Shown: positions 8,387 to 16,896 of the stretch, one piece after another
How the letters are laid out: each line of letters opens with the position of its first letter
Position numbering within the stretch: the stretch's first letter is position 1
Source: an uncultured Oscillospiraceae bacterium
GTDB taxonomy: Bacteria; Bacillota; Clostridia; Oscillospirales; Oscillospiraceae
Reading direction: 5' to 3'
DNA: 47,311 nt
Assembly: GCA_910587645.1 (NCBI GenBank)
Contig: CAJUNA010000019.1
Location: 1 to 47,311 of the forward strand
Program-made: the position numbers and the translations under genes
The notes under the pieces: generated by a model
The model's database searches: none
What the model was told of the DNA's origin: nothing
The model's input: only the letters and a program-made list of their open reading frames with translations

Positions 8387-8412
8387 GCGGGCCATTCGGC
8401 CCGCTTTTTTAT
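8387..8412. terminator. Bidirectional intrinsic terminator between lipoprotein gene and ilvE
   Basis: GCGGGCC-ATTC-GGCCCGC is followed by six T on the plus strand and, read the other way, by TTTT. It separates two convergent genes and reaches the ilvE stop. Confidence 0.85.
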
Positions 8413-9488
8413 TAGAGCTGAACAATCCAGCCCATGTCATCGGCCACTACGCCGGTCTGCATCCCATAAATCTGGTCATAAAGCTTTTGGCTGACAGGGC
8501 CTACGCCGCCATCGTGAATGACAATGTCCCGGTCCATATAGCGCAGATAGCCAATGGGGGAAATCACGCAGGCTGTGCCGGTGGCCCAGGCTTCCTGTAG
8601 GGAGCCGTCCCGGCTGGCCGCTTCGATCTCCTGGATGGACAGCCGGCGCTCGGAGACCTTGTAGCCCCACTTGCGCAGCAGCGTAATCGTGCTGTCACGG
8701 GTGACGCCAGGGAGGATGGAACCGCCCAGGGGCGCGGTAATGACCTCATCGTTAATCATGAAGAAGGCGTTGGAGGTGCCTACCTCCTCCACGTACTTGT
8801 GCTCATGGGCGTCCAGCCAGAGGACTTCTTTGCAGCCGTTTTCCAGGGCCTTCTTGGTGGCCCGCATGCCGCCGGCGTAGTTGCCGCCTACCTTGGCGAA
8901 GCCGGTGCCGCCCACCGCCGCGCGGATATATTCGTCCTCCACATAGATGTGGCTGCCGGTGAGACCACCCCGGTTGATGTCGTAGTACGCGCCTACCGCG
9001 CAGAGGATGATGATGAAATGATAGTGCTTGGACGGCTCCACGGAAAAGCTGACTTCATCGGAGATGATATAGGGCCGGATATACAGCGCCGTACCCGGCT
9101 GGCTGGGAATCCAGTCCGCGTCCACCCTCACCGTGGCCTTCACCGCTTCGATGAACAGCTCCTCGTCCATAAAGGGGATGCACATGCGCTCGTTGGTGCG
9201 GTTGAGCCGCTTGGCGTTCATGTCGGGACGGAACAGGTTGATCTTGCCATCGGGGGTCAGATAGGCTTTCATGCCCTCGAACATCATCTGGGCGTAGTGG
9301 AGGACGCAGCTTGCGGGGTCCAGGCTGATGGGGCCGTAAGGGACGATCTTGCCGTCATGCCAGCCCTGGCCCTCATCGTAGTCCATGATAAACATATGGT
9401 CGGTGAAGTACTTGCCGAAGCCCAGGTTGGACTGGTCGGGCTTAGCCTTGGGGGTGGTGGTGCGGGTTACGGGAAAATGGTAAGACAT
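8412..9488 (-). CDS. ilvE: Branched-chain amino acid aminotransferase
   Basis: A 358-residue fold-type IV PLP enzyme interconverting Leu, Ile and Val with their 2-oxoacids. Family blocks: FEGMKAY (about 70), LFRPDMNAKRLNRTNERMC (about 105-125), the Schiff-base lysine region GNYAGGMRATKKALENG (about 200) and the phosphate-binding SILPGVTRDSTI. The length fits the longer BCAT-II type. The ribosome site AAAGGCGG begins right after the stop of the upstream GyrI-like fragment. It closes the minus-strand run that contains a 2-oxoacid:ferredoxin oxidoreductase, so it may supply branched-chain keto acids for oxidation to acyl-CoAs, or work in the biosynthetic direction. Confidence 0.95.
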   Translation of the reverse strand: MSYHFPVTRTTTPKAKPDQSNLGFGKYFTDHMFIMDYDEGQGWHDGKIVPYGPISLDPASCVLHYAQMMFEGMKAYLTPDGKINLFRPDMNAKRLNRTNERMCIPFMDEELFIEAVKATVRVDADWIPSQPGTALYIRPYIISDEVSFSVEPSKHYHFIIILCAVGAYYDINRGGLTGSHIYVEDEYIRAAVGGTGFAKVGGNYAGGMRATKKALENGCKEVLWLDAHEHKYVEEVGTSNAFFMINDEVITAPLGGSILPGVTRDSTITLLRKWGYKVSERRLSIQEIEAASRDGSLQEAWATGTACVISPIGYLRYMDRDIVIHDGGVGPVSQKLYDQIYGMQTGVVADDMGWIVQL

Positions 9489-9503
9489 AACTGATTCCGC
9501 CTT

Positions 9504-9695
9504 TCATCGTATGATCATTTGTTCCCTGAATGGGAAGCTGTTTCCATCAAAATATAGGAAATCTTTTGGAAATATGCCGCGTTTCTGTGTGGAGAACCAT
9601 TCCTCAAAATGATTGAATTTTTCTTCCCCAAACATTCCGGCTCCTGATGAAACCATTTTGCAGTCCGGCATTTCTAAAATTCTAATATTCTGCAT
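9504..9695 (-). pseudogene. Truncated GyrI-like/effector-binding domain protein
   Basis: A 63-residue frame with a good ribosome site (AGGAGAAGAAC before ATG). Residues 1-45 (MPDCKMVSSGAGMFGEEKFN, EEWFS, GIFPKDFLYFD) match the N-terminus of GyrI-like small-molecule-binding proteins, normally about 150 residues. After FLYFD the sequence diverges and stops at MIIR, only 15 bases before ilvE, so the rest of the domain is missing. It is probably a deletion remnant left in the operon. Whether the short peptide is still made is unknown. Confidence 0.6.
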
Positions 9696-9704
9696 GTTCT
9701 TCTC

Positions 9705-10493
9705 CTAATGGATTTGATATAGTCCCGGCCTTCTATCCCGGAAAACGTTGATGGAACCACGGATGCTGTCAATAACGGCAAAGTCCGCTTCCCCGGTGAT
9801 GGTCTCCTCTCCGTCCCAGGCACGGGCCAGATACTCGCCCCAGGGGTCGATAATGGCGCTGTGGCCTCCGCAGTGGGTCTCCCCGGCGGTGCCTACGCTG
9901 TTGCAGAGGGCCAGGAATATCTGGTTCTCAACGGCCCGCGCACGGGCCAGGGTCATCAGGTGCATGGTTCGCTTCTCCGGCCACTGGGCCGGGACAAACA
10001 GCAGCTCGATGCCCTCCAGCGCCAGCGTCCGGGCCAGCTCCGGGAAGCGGAGGTCATAGCAGATGATAATACCGCACTTCTTCCCGTCCAACGCAAACTG
10101 GCAGATGTGGGAGCCAGCCTGGAAATACTCGTGTTCGCCGGAGGGGGTAAAAAGGTGGGTCTTATCGTACTCCGCCACAACCGCGCCGGTGCGTTCGAAT
10201 ACATAGGCGGTGTTAAAAAACCCCTCCGCCCGTTTCGTAACCACGCTGCCGCAGACAATATTAACGTCCAACTCCTTCGCCAGGGCGGAAAAGACGGATT
10301 GCGTCCGCTCCCCCGCCTGGTCAGCGCAGGGGGCCAGCTCCTTGGGGAAGAACCCGGTGCTCCACAGCTCCGGCAAAACCACGGTATCCGGGCCGTCCTG
10401 TTCCACGGCGGCGCGGATCAGCTTTTCCGCGCGGGAAAAATTGAAATCCACCTCCCCCAGACGCATGTCCATTTGGATGCAGGAAATTTTCAT
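9705..10493 (-). CDS. Nitrilase-superfamily amidohydrolase (omega-amidase-like)
   Basis: A 262-residue carbon-nitrogen hydrolase. The Glu-Lys-Cys triad is visible: E42 in VLPELW, K111 in EYDKTHLF and C145 in IICYDLRFPEL. FFNTAYVF and EHEYFQAG support membership of the omega-amidase/YafV-like branch, which hydrolyses 2-oxoglutaramate-type amides made by transaminases. The ATG at 10493 is preferred over a GTG at 10502; AGGGG lies 8 bases upstream and the korC stop lies between. Its place between the oxidoreductase and ilvE suggests repair or clearance of transamination by-products. The substrate is inference. Confidence 0.85.
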   Translation of the reverse strand: MKISCIQMDMRLGEVDFNFSRAEKLIRAAVEQDGPDTVVLPELWSTGFFPKELAPCADQAGERTQSVFSALAKELDVNIVCGSVVTKRAEGFFNTAYVFERTGAVVAEYDKTHLFTPSGEHEYFQAGSHICQFALDGKKCGIIICYDLRFPELARTLALEGIELLFVPAQWPEKRTMHLMTLARARAVENQIFLALCNSVGTAGETHCGGHSAIIDPWGEYLARAWDGEETITGEADFAVIDSIRGSINVFRDRRPGLYQIH

Positions 10494-10498
10494 AGCGG

Positions 10499-11038
10499 TC
10501 ACCCCTGGTAATCCCTTCCTGCCTGCAAGGCTTTCATATTCAGTTCCACAAGCTGGGCCTTGATGGGGGGGACCAATTTCGACACGGTGGCTTCTGTCCC
10601 ATCGAAGGTCAGCTCGGGATTGTTTTTCAGCACATGGCCCATCATCACCATGTTTGCCAGGGTAGGCACCCCCGCGTCATTGGCCATCTGGGTAGCGGGG
10701 ATATAGAACACCTCCACATCCTCCCGGGTCACTTTTTCAGAAATCAGGGTGGAATCTACATAAATCTGCCCACCGGAGACGACGCTGTCCACATACTTTT
10801 GCAGCGAGGGCAAATTCATCACAATCAACACGTCCGGGTCGGTGATGATGGGGGAACCGACGGGGTCATCGGAAAGGATGACGTTGCAGTTGGCTGTGCC
10901 CCCGCGCATCTCCGGGCCGTAGGAGGGCAGCCAGGAGACTTGCAGCTCCTCCAGCAGGCCCTTATAGGCCAAAAACTTCCCGGCGAAGAGGATGCCCTGC
11001 CCGCCGAAGCCGGCAATCAAAATCTGGGTGGTTTTCAT
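10499..11038 (-). CDS. korC: 2-oxoacid:ferredoxin oxidoreductase, gamma subunit
   Basis: A 179-residue gamma subunit of the TPP-dependent ferredoxin oxidoreductase that converts 2-oxoacids to acyl-CoA plus CO2 with reduced ferredoxin. Family blocks: AGFGGQGILFAGKFLA at the N-terminus, SWLPSYGPEMRGGTANC, and NMVMMGHVLK. It overlaps the korB end by four bases (ATGA type). It is the fourth gene of a delta-alpha-beta-gamma operon. Substrate choice (2-oxoglutarate, Kor, or branched-chain, Vor) cannot be settled from this subunit. Confidence 0.93.
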   Translation of the reverse strand: MKTTQILIAGFGGQGILFAGKFLAYKGLLEELQVSWLPSYGPEMRGGTANCNVILSDDPVGSPIITDPDVLIVMNLPSLQKYVDSVVSGGQIYVDSTLISEKVTREDVEVFYIPATQMANDAGVPTLANMVMMGHVLKNNPELTFDGTEATVSKLVPPIKAQLVELNMKALQAGRDYQG

Positions 11039-11796
11039 TTCGCTTCCCCCTCCTTTGCGGCGGTCCTGTCTTTATAAACCCCCAGGGGGTAGTAGGGCAG
11101 CATATCGCTCTCCACCCACTCCAAGGCCTTTTGGGGCGTCATGCCCCAGTTGGTGGGGCATGCGGAAACCACTTCAATGAGGGAGAACCCCTTTTTATCC
11201 ATCTGGTTCTGGAACGCTTTCTGGATGGCCTTTCCAGCGGCTTTCACGTTTTTGACATTGTTCACCGCCACCCGGGCCACATACTCCGGCCCCTCCAGGG
11301 CCGCCAGCATCTCGCAGACCTTGATGGGCCAGCCGCAGTGGGCCACGTCCCGGCCATAGGGAGAGGTCTGGGTCACCTGCCCTGGCAGGGATGTGGGGGC
11401 CATCTGCCCGCCGGTCATGCCGTAAATGGCATTGTTGACGAAGATCACGGTAATATTTTCATTCCTTGCGGCGGCGTGGACGGTCTCCGCCATACCGATG
11501 GACGCCAGATCGCCGTCGCCTTGGTATGTAAATACAATGTTATCCGGACGGCACCGCTTGATACCGGTGGCGGTAGCGGGAGCGCGGCCATGGGCCGCTT
11601 CGATCATGTCGCAGGCGAAATAATCATACGCCATCACCGCGCAGCCTACCGGAGCCACGCCAATGGCTTCGCCTTCAATGCCTAAACTGTCAATGGCTTC
11701 CGCCACCAGACGGTGGATAATGCCGTGGGGGCAGCCGGGACAGTAATGCAGCACCGCGTCCGTCAGGGACTTGGGTTTTTGAAACACAACAGCCAT
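11035..11796 (-). CDS. korB: 2-oxoacid:ferredoxin oxidoreductase, beta (TPP-binding) subunit
   Basis: A 253-residue TPP-binding subunit. It opens with HYCPGCPHG, the family cysteine region. The TPP/Mg motif appears as YQGDGDLASIGMAETVHAAA with NNAIYGMTGGQMAPTS downstream. SACPTNWGMTP near the C-terminus is typical. It starts two bases after the korA stop and overlaps korC by four bases, so the three subunits are tightly coupled. The order and lengths match enzymes often annotated as VorA/KorB in Clostridia. Confidence 0.94.
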   Translation of the reverse strand: MAVVFQKPKSLTDAVLHYCPGCPHGIIHRLVAEAIDSLGIEGEAIGVAPVGCAVMAYDYFACDMIEAAHGRAPATATGIKRCRPDNIVFTYQGDGDLASIGMAETVHAAARNENITVIFVNNAIYGMTGGQMAPTSLPGQVTQTSPYGRDVAHCGWPIKVCEMLAALEGPEYVARVAVNNVKNVKAAGKAIQKAFQNQMDKKGFSLIEVVSACPTNWGMTPQKALEWVESDMLPYYPLGVYKDRTAAKEGEAK

Positions 11797-11797
11797 T

Positions 11798-12868
11798 TCA
11801 GCACACTCCTTTCTGGGCTTCCCGGATAGAATCCAGCACTTGTCCGGGGCTGGGAATCATTCCGCCCGCCCGGTTGCAGAGGGATACCGGCTTCCGGCAC
11901 TCGGTTGCCAGCCGGACGTCCTCAATCATCTGACCCATGTTCAGCTCCACGGAGACGAAAGCTTTCACCTGGTCCGCAGCCTGCCGCAGAACCTTTTTGG
12001 GGAAAGGCCAGAGGGTGATGGGACGGATGAGGCCGGCCTTGACGCCCTCCTTCCGGGCGGCGGCTACGGCGTTTTTCGCCACCCGGGCCGCAATGCCGAA
12101 GGCCACCACGCAAATCTCGGCATCCTCCATCCCGTACTCCTCGTACAGGACCTCGTTTTCTTCCACAACCTTGTAGCGGGCATACCGCTCGAAGTTTTTC
12201 CGTTCCAGCTCATCGGACTTGAGGTAAAGGGAGTTCACAATATTATGTTTTCTCTGCCCCTTCGTCCCCGTCAAGGCCCAGGGCTTGTCGTAGGCCTCCA
12301 CCTGGACGTCCTCAAAGGTAATCGGTTCCATCATCTGCCCGATGGTGCCATCCGCCAGGATCATGGTGGTCATGAGGTACTTGTCCGCCAGGTTGAACCC
12401 TTTCACGGTCAAGCTTGCCATCTCCTGCACAGAAGCAGGCGCCAGCACAATCATACGGTAGTCGCCGTGTCCGCCGCCTTTGGTGGCCTGGAAGTAATCG
12501 GACTGGCTGGGCTGGATGCCGCCCAGGCCCGGGCCGCCCCGCTGGACGTTCACCACAAAAGCAGGCACATCGGAACCGGCGATGTAGCTCAACCCCTCGC
12601 TCTTCAGGGAGATTCCCGGACTGGAGGAGGATGTCATTACCCGCATGCCGGCCGCGGCCGCGCCGTAGACCATGTTGATGGAAGCAATCTCGCTTTCCGC
12701 TTGCAGGAACACGCCGCCGGTTTTCGGCATCTTCTTCGCCATATAGGCGGCAATCTCGGTTTGGGGGGTAATGGGATAGCCAAAGTAGTGGCGGCAGCCG
12801 GCACGGATGGCCGCTTCCGCGATGGCTTCGTTGCCCTTCATCAAAACTCTTTCTGTTTTTTCCGCCAT
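11798..12868 (-). CDS. korA: 2-oxoacid:ferredoxin oxidoreductase, alpha subunit
   Basis: A 356-residue alpha subunit binding the 2-oxoacid and pyrimidine side of TPP. KGNEAIAEAAIRAGC, YFGYPITPQTEI and MTSSSSPGISLKSEG are family signatures. The start at 12868 (MAEKTERVLMKGN) has AAGGAGGAAGCT directly upstream; a longer in-frame extension to 12937 lies inside the ferredoxin gene and lacks a ribosome site. The gene is often named vorB (3-methyl-2-oxobutanoate dehydrogenase subunit). The neighbouring ilvE favours branched-chain keto acids, but this is inference. Confidence 0.94.
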   Translation of the reverse strand: MAEKTERVLMKGNEAIAEAAIRAGCRHYFGYPITPQTEIAAYMAKKMPKTGGVFLQAESEIASINMVYGAAAAGMRVMTSSSSPGISLKSEGLSYIAGSDVPAFVVNVQRGGPGLGGIQPSQSDYFQATKGGGHGDYRMIVLAPASVQEMASLTVKGFNLADKYLMTTMILADGTIGQMMEPITFEDVQVEAYDKPWALTGTKGQRKHNIVNSLYLKSDELERKNFERYARYKVVEENEVLYEEYGMEDAEICVVAFGIAARVAKNAVAAARKEGVKAGLIRPITLWPFPKKVLRQAADQVKAFVSVELNMGQMIEDVRLATECRKPVSLCNRAGGMIPSPGQVLDSIREAQKGVC

Positions 12869-12878
12869 AGCTTCCTCC

Positions 12879-13085
12879 TTATTTCTCCACCGTGATGATG
12901 CAGTCCGGGCACATGGTTGCGCAGAAGGCGCAGCCAATACATTCGTCCTGGTTGGCCATTACCGCCGGGGAGTAGCCTTTTTTGTTAATCCGGTCTTTGG
13001 CGATTGCCAAAATGTGCTTAGGACAGGCGTTGACGCAAAGGCCGCAGCCCTTGCAGAGGTCTGTCAAAAAGGTGACTTTTGCCAT
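12879..13085 (-). CDS. korD: 2x[4Fe-4S] ferredoxin subunit of the 2-oxoacid oxidoreductase
   Basis: A 68-residue ferredoxin with two clusters: CKGCGLCVNACP and CIGCAFCATMCP. It heads the oxidoreductase operon, 10 bases before korA, and is the delta subunit passing electrons to external ferredoxin. The ribosome site AAAGGAG lies 8 bases from ATG. A GC hairpin (CCGCGCGGAGCGCGG) lies just upstream without a T-run, so read-through from the upstream acetyltransferase is possible. Confidence 0.94.
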   Translation of the reverse strand: MAKVTFLTDLCKGCGLCVNACPKHILAIAKDRINKKGYSPAVMANQDECIGCAFCATMCPDCIITVEK

Positions 13086-13141
13086 TTTTGTGCTCCTTTC
13101 TTCTCTGCCGCGCTCCGCGCGGCATGGGGGAAATTGTTTGC

Positions 13142-13648
13142 TTATAGGTCTTTCTGCATCACGACTATCTTGTAAGCGCCGCCGTCAGTCTCTACGCCAG
13201 TGGGGGAAAACTGCTGCTTCACCCAAAAAGCCCTGCTCTCTTCGTTGCCCTTCACATAGCCCAGCCGTACCGCATGGTATCCGCAGTCCTTTAATAAAGC
13301 GAACAGCTCCCCGGCCATGCTTGTCCCGATCCCTTTGCCCTGCAAGTCCTTCCTTACCACAAACCAGCCAATAAACGCCATCTCCGGGGCAGGATACCTT
13401 GTAATCAGATCCAACGCCGCGCACAGCCGCCCCTCTTGATAATATCCCAAAAAGTATTTATCCTCCGGCGTTGTCCGGGGCGGCAGCTTTGTCAAATCCC
13501 CGCGAAGCGTCTCCAATTCCGGCGTCTCGTGCATATGCGCATAATATGCAGCGTTCCCCTGGGCCAGCGCAAGCAGCTCAGGTAAATCTCCCTCTGTTAT
13601 CCGGCGCACCTGATAGGCTTCGGAAATCCGTTCAAAAGGCAATTTCAT
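13142..13648 (-). CDS. GNAT-family N-acetyltransferase
   Basis: A 168-residue acetyltransferase. The acetyl-CoA-binding motif is VVRKDLQGKGIGTSMAGELF at about residues 100-120, and NEESRAFWVKQQFSPTG follows. An N-terminal YQVRRITEGDLPELLAL is typical of the fold. ATG has AAAGGAG 8 bases upstream. It lies 56 bases before korD in the same direction and may share its promoter. The substrate is unknown; nothing links it specifically to keto acid oxidation. Confidence 0.88.
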   Translation of the reverse strand: MKLPFERISEAYQVRRITEGDLPELLALAQGNAAYYAHMHETPELETLRGDLTKLPPRTTPEDKYFLGYYQEGRLCAALDLITRYPAPEMAFIGWFVVRKDLQGKGIGTSMAGELFALLKDCGYHAVRLGYVKGNEESRAFWVKQQFSPTGVETDGGAYKIVVMQKDL

Positions 13649-13693
13649 CCGTTAAACTCCTTTCCCTGTCCCCCTCGCGGAACATTTTCTTAT

Positions 13694-13723
13694 AGCATAT
13701 ATCCGATAACCCTTTGCTGTCAA
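13694..13723 (-). promoter_or_regulatory. Candidate promoter for the acetyltransferase-kor-ilvE run
   Basis: On the minus strand TTGACA (13718-13723), 18 bases, TATGCT (13694-13699), about 45 bases before the acetyltransferase start. No other clear promoter is seen between here and ilvE. Confidence 0.5.
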
Positions 13724-13779
13724 TGGATTTAATCACTAACTTTTACTCGTTACAGTGATAAATTATTAATAAATCCGAC

Positions 13780-14490
13780 TCACCCAAAGAGCGGCCCCGC
13801 CTTGGGCGTCCCCTTTTGTTCCGGCAGGTCGAAGTATTTTTCTTGCAGCTTCATGGGCAGCAAACCGGGCACTTGCCCATGAAGCTTTTCCGCCACAGTT
13901 TCTTCGGCGGAGGTCATCCAGACCGGCAGGCCGCTCAATTCGCTTAATTTTTCCATGTAAGGCACTGCCGCCAGAACGGTCTCTGGCGTGGTTTCGTGGG
14001 CAAGGTTTGCGTTGTTGACGATATCGGTAAAGGGCAGCCCTCCGGCCGCTTCGATCTCCCGCATAACTGCCAGGGCATCCTCCGGCGTACGGGTCAGGGG
14101 CCGGTAAGGATTGGCCACAAATGCCATGCGGAAATTATCTTCCGCCAGGATAAACGGGGTATACCGTCCCAGAGCGTACGCCCCGCGGTCATCCCCGCCG
14201 ATGTCCATGACGGCGAACAGGCTCCTGTCCTCCACCAGCCGGTATGCCTCGGCGGGCAGGGCGGGCAAATCCACGTTGGTATTCGCAAACTGGGGGGAAA
14301 TCAGTTCCACGCCCGCCGCAGATAACTCCTCCGCGCTGTCTTTGGTGCGGAAATACGGGTTCACAATGTCTAAATCCGCAATGGCGGTCCGCCGTCCCTC
14401 ACGGGCCAACAGGAGGGCATAATTGACGGCAATATTGGTTTTTCCGGATCCATAATGTCCGGCGAAAAGGGTTACGCGCTTATGATTCAT
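13780..14490 (-). CDS. MinD/ParA-like P-loop ATPase
   Basis: A 236-residue SIMIBI-class NTPase. The P-loop is GHYGSGKTN at about residues 11-19, followed by AIADLDIVNPYFRTKD (switch 1-like) and VMDIGGDDRGAYAL (Walker B-like). It lacks the deviant Walker A lysine at the start of the loop that defines true ParA/MinD. Similar stand-alone ATPases are found near 2-oxoacid oxidoreductase genes in Clostridia, but the role is unknown. It follows the fused AMP-ligase by 84 bases in the same direction, so the two may be cotranscribed from the T-box leader. Confidence 0.75.
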   Translation of the reverse strand: MNHKRVTLFAGHYGSGKTNIAVNYALLLAREGRRTAIADLDIVNPYFRTKDSAEELSAAGVELISPQFANTNVDLPALPAEAYRLVEDRSLFAVMDIGGDDRGAYALGRYTPFILAEDNFRMAFVANPYRPLTRTPEDALAVMREIEAAGGLPFTDIVNNANLAHETTPETVLAAVPYMEKLSELSGLPVWMTSAEETVAEKLHGQVPGLLPMKLQEKYFDLPEQKGTPKAGPLFG

Positions 14491-14574
14491 AGTAATTTAC
14501 CTTTATTAAAGAAGAATAACAGTCGGGGCCAAAAGGCAGGCGGGACTGCGGCGCGGACAGCAGGGACGTTATGA

Positions 14575-16845
14575 TTAAAGCTTGTTCCGCATGATCTTCC
14601 CGCTGATGGTCTTCGGAAGCTCCTCTTTAAAGACCACAATCCGCGGGTATTTATAAGGCGCCGTATGCTTTTTGACATAGTCCTGGATCTCTTTTTTAAG
14701 TTCCTCTGTCCCCTCCTGTCCGGGAACCAAAACAATGCTTGCCTTGACCACTTGTCCGCGAATCTCGTCCGGCGCGGCGGATACGCCGCACTCCAACACA
14801 TAGGGCAGCTCCATAATGACGCTTTCAATCTCAAACGGCCCAATCCGGTAGCCGGAAGATTTTATCACGTCGTCCCGCCGCCCCACGTACCACAAGTAAC
14901 CGTCCTCATCCTGCCACGCCACATCGCGGGTGTGGTAAAGCCCGTCATGCCAGACCTCCCGGGTCTGGGCCTCATCCCGGTAGTAGCCGGAAAACAGCCC
15001 GGGCACGCCTTTACCATCCTCAGCCCGGATGCAGATTTCCCCATTTTCACCAGGGGCTACCGGCTCGTTGTTTTCATCCACCAGCACCAGGTCATAGGTG
15101 GGGACCGGCTTGCCCATGGAACCGATTTTTTGCTTGTTGCCCAACAGATTGCCAATGCAGAGGGTGGTCTCCGTCTGGCCGAAGCCCTCATAGATTTGCA
15201 GCCCCGTCTGGCTCTCAAACTGCCGGAATACCTCCGGGTTCAGCGCCTCACCGGCGGTTGTGGCGTGCTTGATACTGGAGAGGTCGTATTTGCTGAGATC
15301 CTGCTTAATCAGCATCCGGTACATGGTTGGCGGGGCGCAGAAGGTAGTGATATTGTACTTCGCAAACAACGGCAGAATCTCCGCCGCGTCAAAGCGGTCA
15401 AAGTCGTAGGTGAATACCGCCCCCTCGCAGAGCCACTGCCCGTAAAGCTTCCCCCACAGCGCCTTGCCCCAGCCGGTTTCGCTGATGGTAAAGTGCAGCC
15501 CATCGGCGTGGACGCAGTGCCAGTACTTCGCGGTAATAAAGTGCCCCAAAGCATACTGATAACTCTGGGCGGCAATCTTAGGATACCCCGTAGTGCCGGA
15601 GGTAAAAAACATGAGCATCAAATCCCTGCCGCAGGGTGCGTCGGGCGCGCGGTCAAACTTTCCGCGGTACATGGCATACTCCTCGTCAAAGTCATGCCAG
15701 CCCTCCCGCTTACCGCCTACCATGACCTTGATCTTTAGGCTGGGGCTGTCCTTTTCGGCGATTTCAACCTGGTGGGCCGTATCGCCATCGGCGGTACAGA
15801 TAATGGCGCTGACCTCCGCCGCGTTGAAGCGGTAGGAGAAATCATGCTCCTGGAGCTGGTTGGTTGCCGGGATGGCAATGGCCCCCAGCTTGTGCAGGCC
15901 CAAAATAGCGAACCAGAACTGATAGTGCCGCTTGAGCACCAGCATTACCCGGTCGCCCCGGCGGATGCCCAGGGCCTTGAAATAGTTGGCGGCGCGGCTG
16001 GACGCCCGGGACATGTCCTCGAAGGTAAAACGCTGTTCCTTCTTATGCTTATCCAAATGGAGCATCGCCAGCTTGTCCGGATATTTCGCCGCGATGGCGT
16101 CCACGCAGTCAAAGGCGAAGTTAAACTTCTCCGCGTTGGGGAATGTGAGGGATTGCAGTACCCCCCACTCGTCTTCCTTAGCGTCAAAGAAGGGCTTGCA
16201 GACATAGTCCTCGCTGGTGCGGGCCTGGACAATGGACTGGCGGACAGATTTCTCGTCCGTTTTCTCGCCGGAGATGACTACCGCGCAGAATACGCAGGGC
16301 TTGCCTCCTACGGCGATCATCCCGTGGGGGGTGGAAGAATTATAAAGGATACTGTCTCCCTCGCTGAGAATTTCGCTGTGCTCACCCACCTGGACTTTTA
16401 ATTGCCCGGAGAGGACAATGTCAAACTCCTGCCCGGAGTGGGTGGTAAGATGAATAGGCATATGCTGCTGGGCTTCATCATAGTCGTAAGTCACATAATA
16501 GGGCTCCGCCAGCTTGTTGCGGAAGAAAGGCGCCAGGTTGCTGATTTCAATGCCCGGCTCCTTGGCGGTCTGCTGGCCCTGGCCCTTGCGGGTGACGGTG
16601 TAGCTGGACAAATGGGCGCTGTGTCCCTCCAGCAGGTCAGTAATGCCGATGCCGAAGGCCAAGGAGCACTTGTGGATGAAGGTAAAGGGCAGGTCCGCGA
16701 TACCGCCCTCATAGGCACGGTATTCCTCCGGTGTGGTATCCGTTTTCCGCGCCATTTCTGTCTCGGTAAAGCCGCAGATGGCCCGCATTTCCCGAATGCG
16801 GAAGGCAACTTCCATCAACTGCGTGTTTACATGGGTTGTATCCAT
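14575..16845 (-). CDS. HTH-cupin-AMP-dependent acid:CoA ligase fusion
   Basis: A 756-residue fusion. Residues about 1-75 form an XRE-type helix-turn-helix (IREMRAICGFTETEMARKTD). Residues about 120-195 form a cupin (MPIHLTTHSGQEFDIVLSGQ, then SEGDSILYNSSTPHG). The remainder is an adenylate-forming ligase with P-loop FFTSGTTGYPKIAA, GEALNPEVF, YEGFGQTET, YHTRDVAW, GRRDDVIKSSGYRIGPFEIE and the catalytic lysine in PKTISGKIMRNKL. It should activate an unknown carboxylic acid to acyl-AMP/acyl-CoA. ATG at 16845 has GGAGG 8 bases upstream; the in-frame extension to 16968 runs into the leader RNA. A T-box precedes it, so expression should respond to an uncharged tRNA. Confidence 0.9.
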   Translation of the reverse strand: MDTTHVNTQLMEVAFRIREMRAICGFTETEMARKTDTTPEEYRAYEGGIADLPFTFIHKCSLAFGIGITDLLEGHSAHLSSYTVTRKGQGQQTAKEPGIEISNLAPFFRNKLAEPYYVTYDYDEAQQHMPIHLTTHSGQEFDIVLSGQLKVQVGEHSEILSEGDSILYNSSTPHGMIAVGGKPCVFCAVVISGEKTDEKSVRQSIVQARTSEDYVCKPFFDAKEDEWGVLQSLTFPNAEKFNFAFDCVDAIAAKYPDKLAMLHLDKHKKEQRFTFEDMSRASSRAANYFKALGIRRGDRVMLVLKRHYQFWFAILGLHKLGAIAIPATNQLQEHDFSYRFNAAEVSAIICTADGDTAHQVEIAEKDSPSLKIKVMVGGKREGWHDFDEEYAMYRGKFDRAPDAPCGRDLMLMFFTSGTTGYPKIAAQSYQYALGHFITAKYWHCVHADGLHFTISETGWGKALWGKLYGQWLCEGAVFTYDFDRFDAAEILPLFAKYNITTFCAPPTMYRMLIKQDLSKYDLSSIKHATTAGEALNPEVFRQFESQTGLQIYEGFGQTETTLCIGNLLGNKQKIGSMGKPVPTYDLVLVDENNEPVAPGENGEICIRAEDGKGVPGLFSGYYRDEAQTREVWHDGLYHTRDVAWQDEDGYLWYVGRRDDVIKSSGYRIGPFEIESVIMELPYVLECGVSAAPDEIRGQVVKASIVLVPGQEGTEELKKEIQDYVKKHTAPYKYPRIVVFKEELPKTISGKIMRNKL

Positions 16846-16896
16846 AAAGCGTTCCTCCAGATAGAAGATTTGAGAAATAAGAAAAGGGGACAAAAA

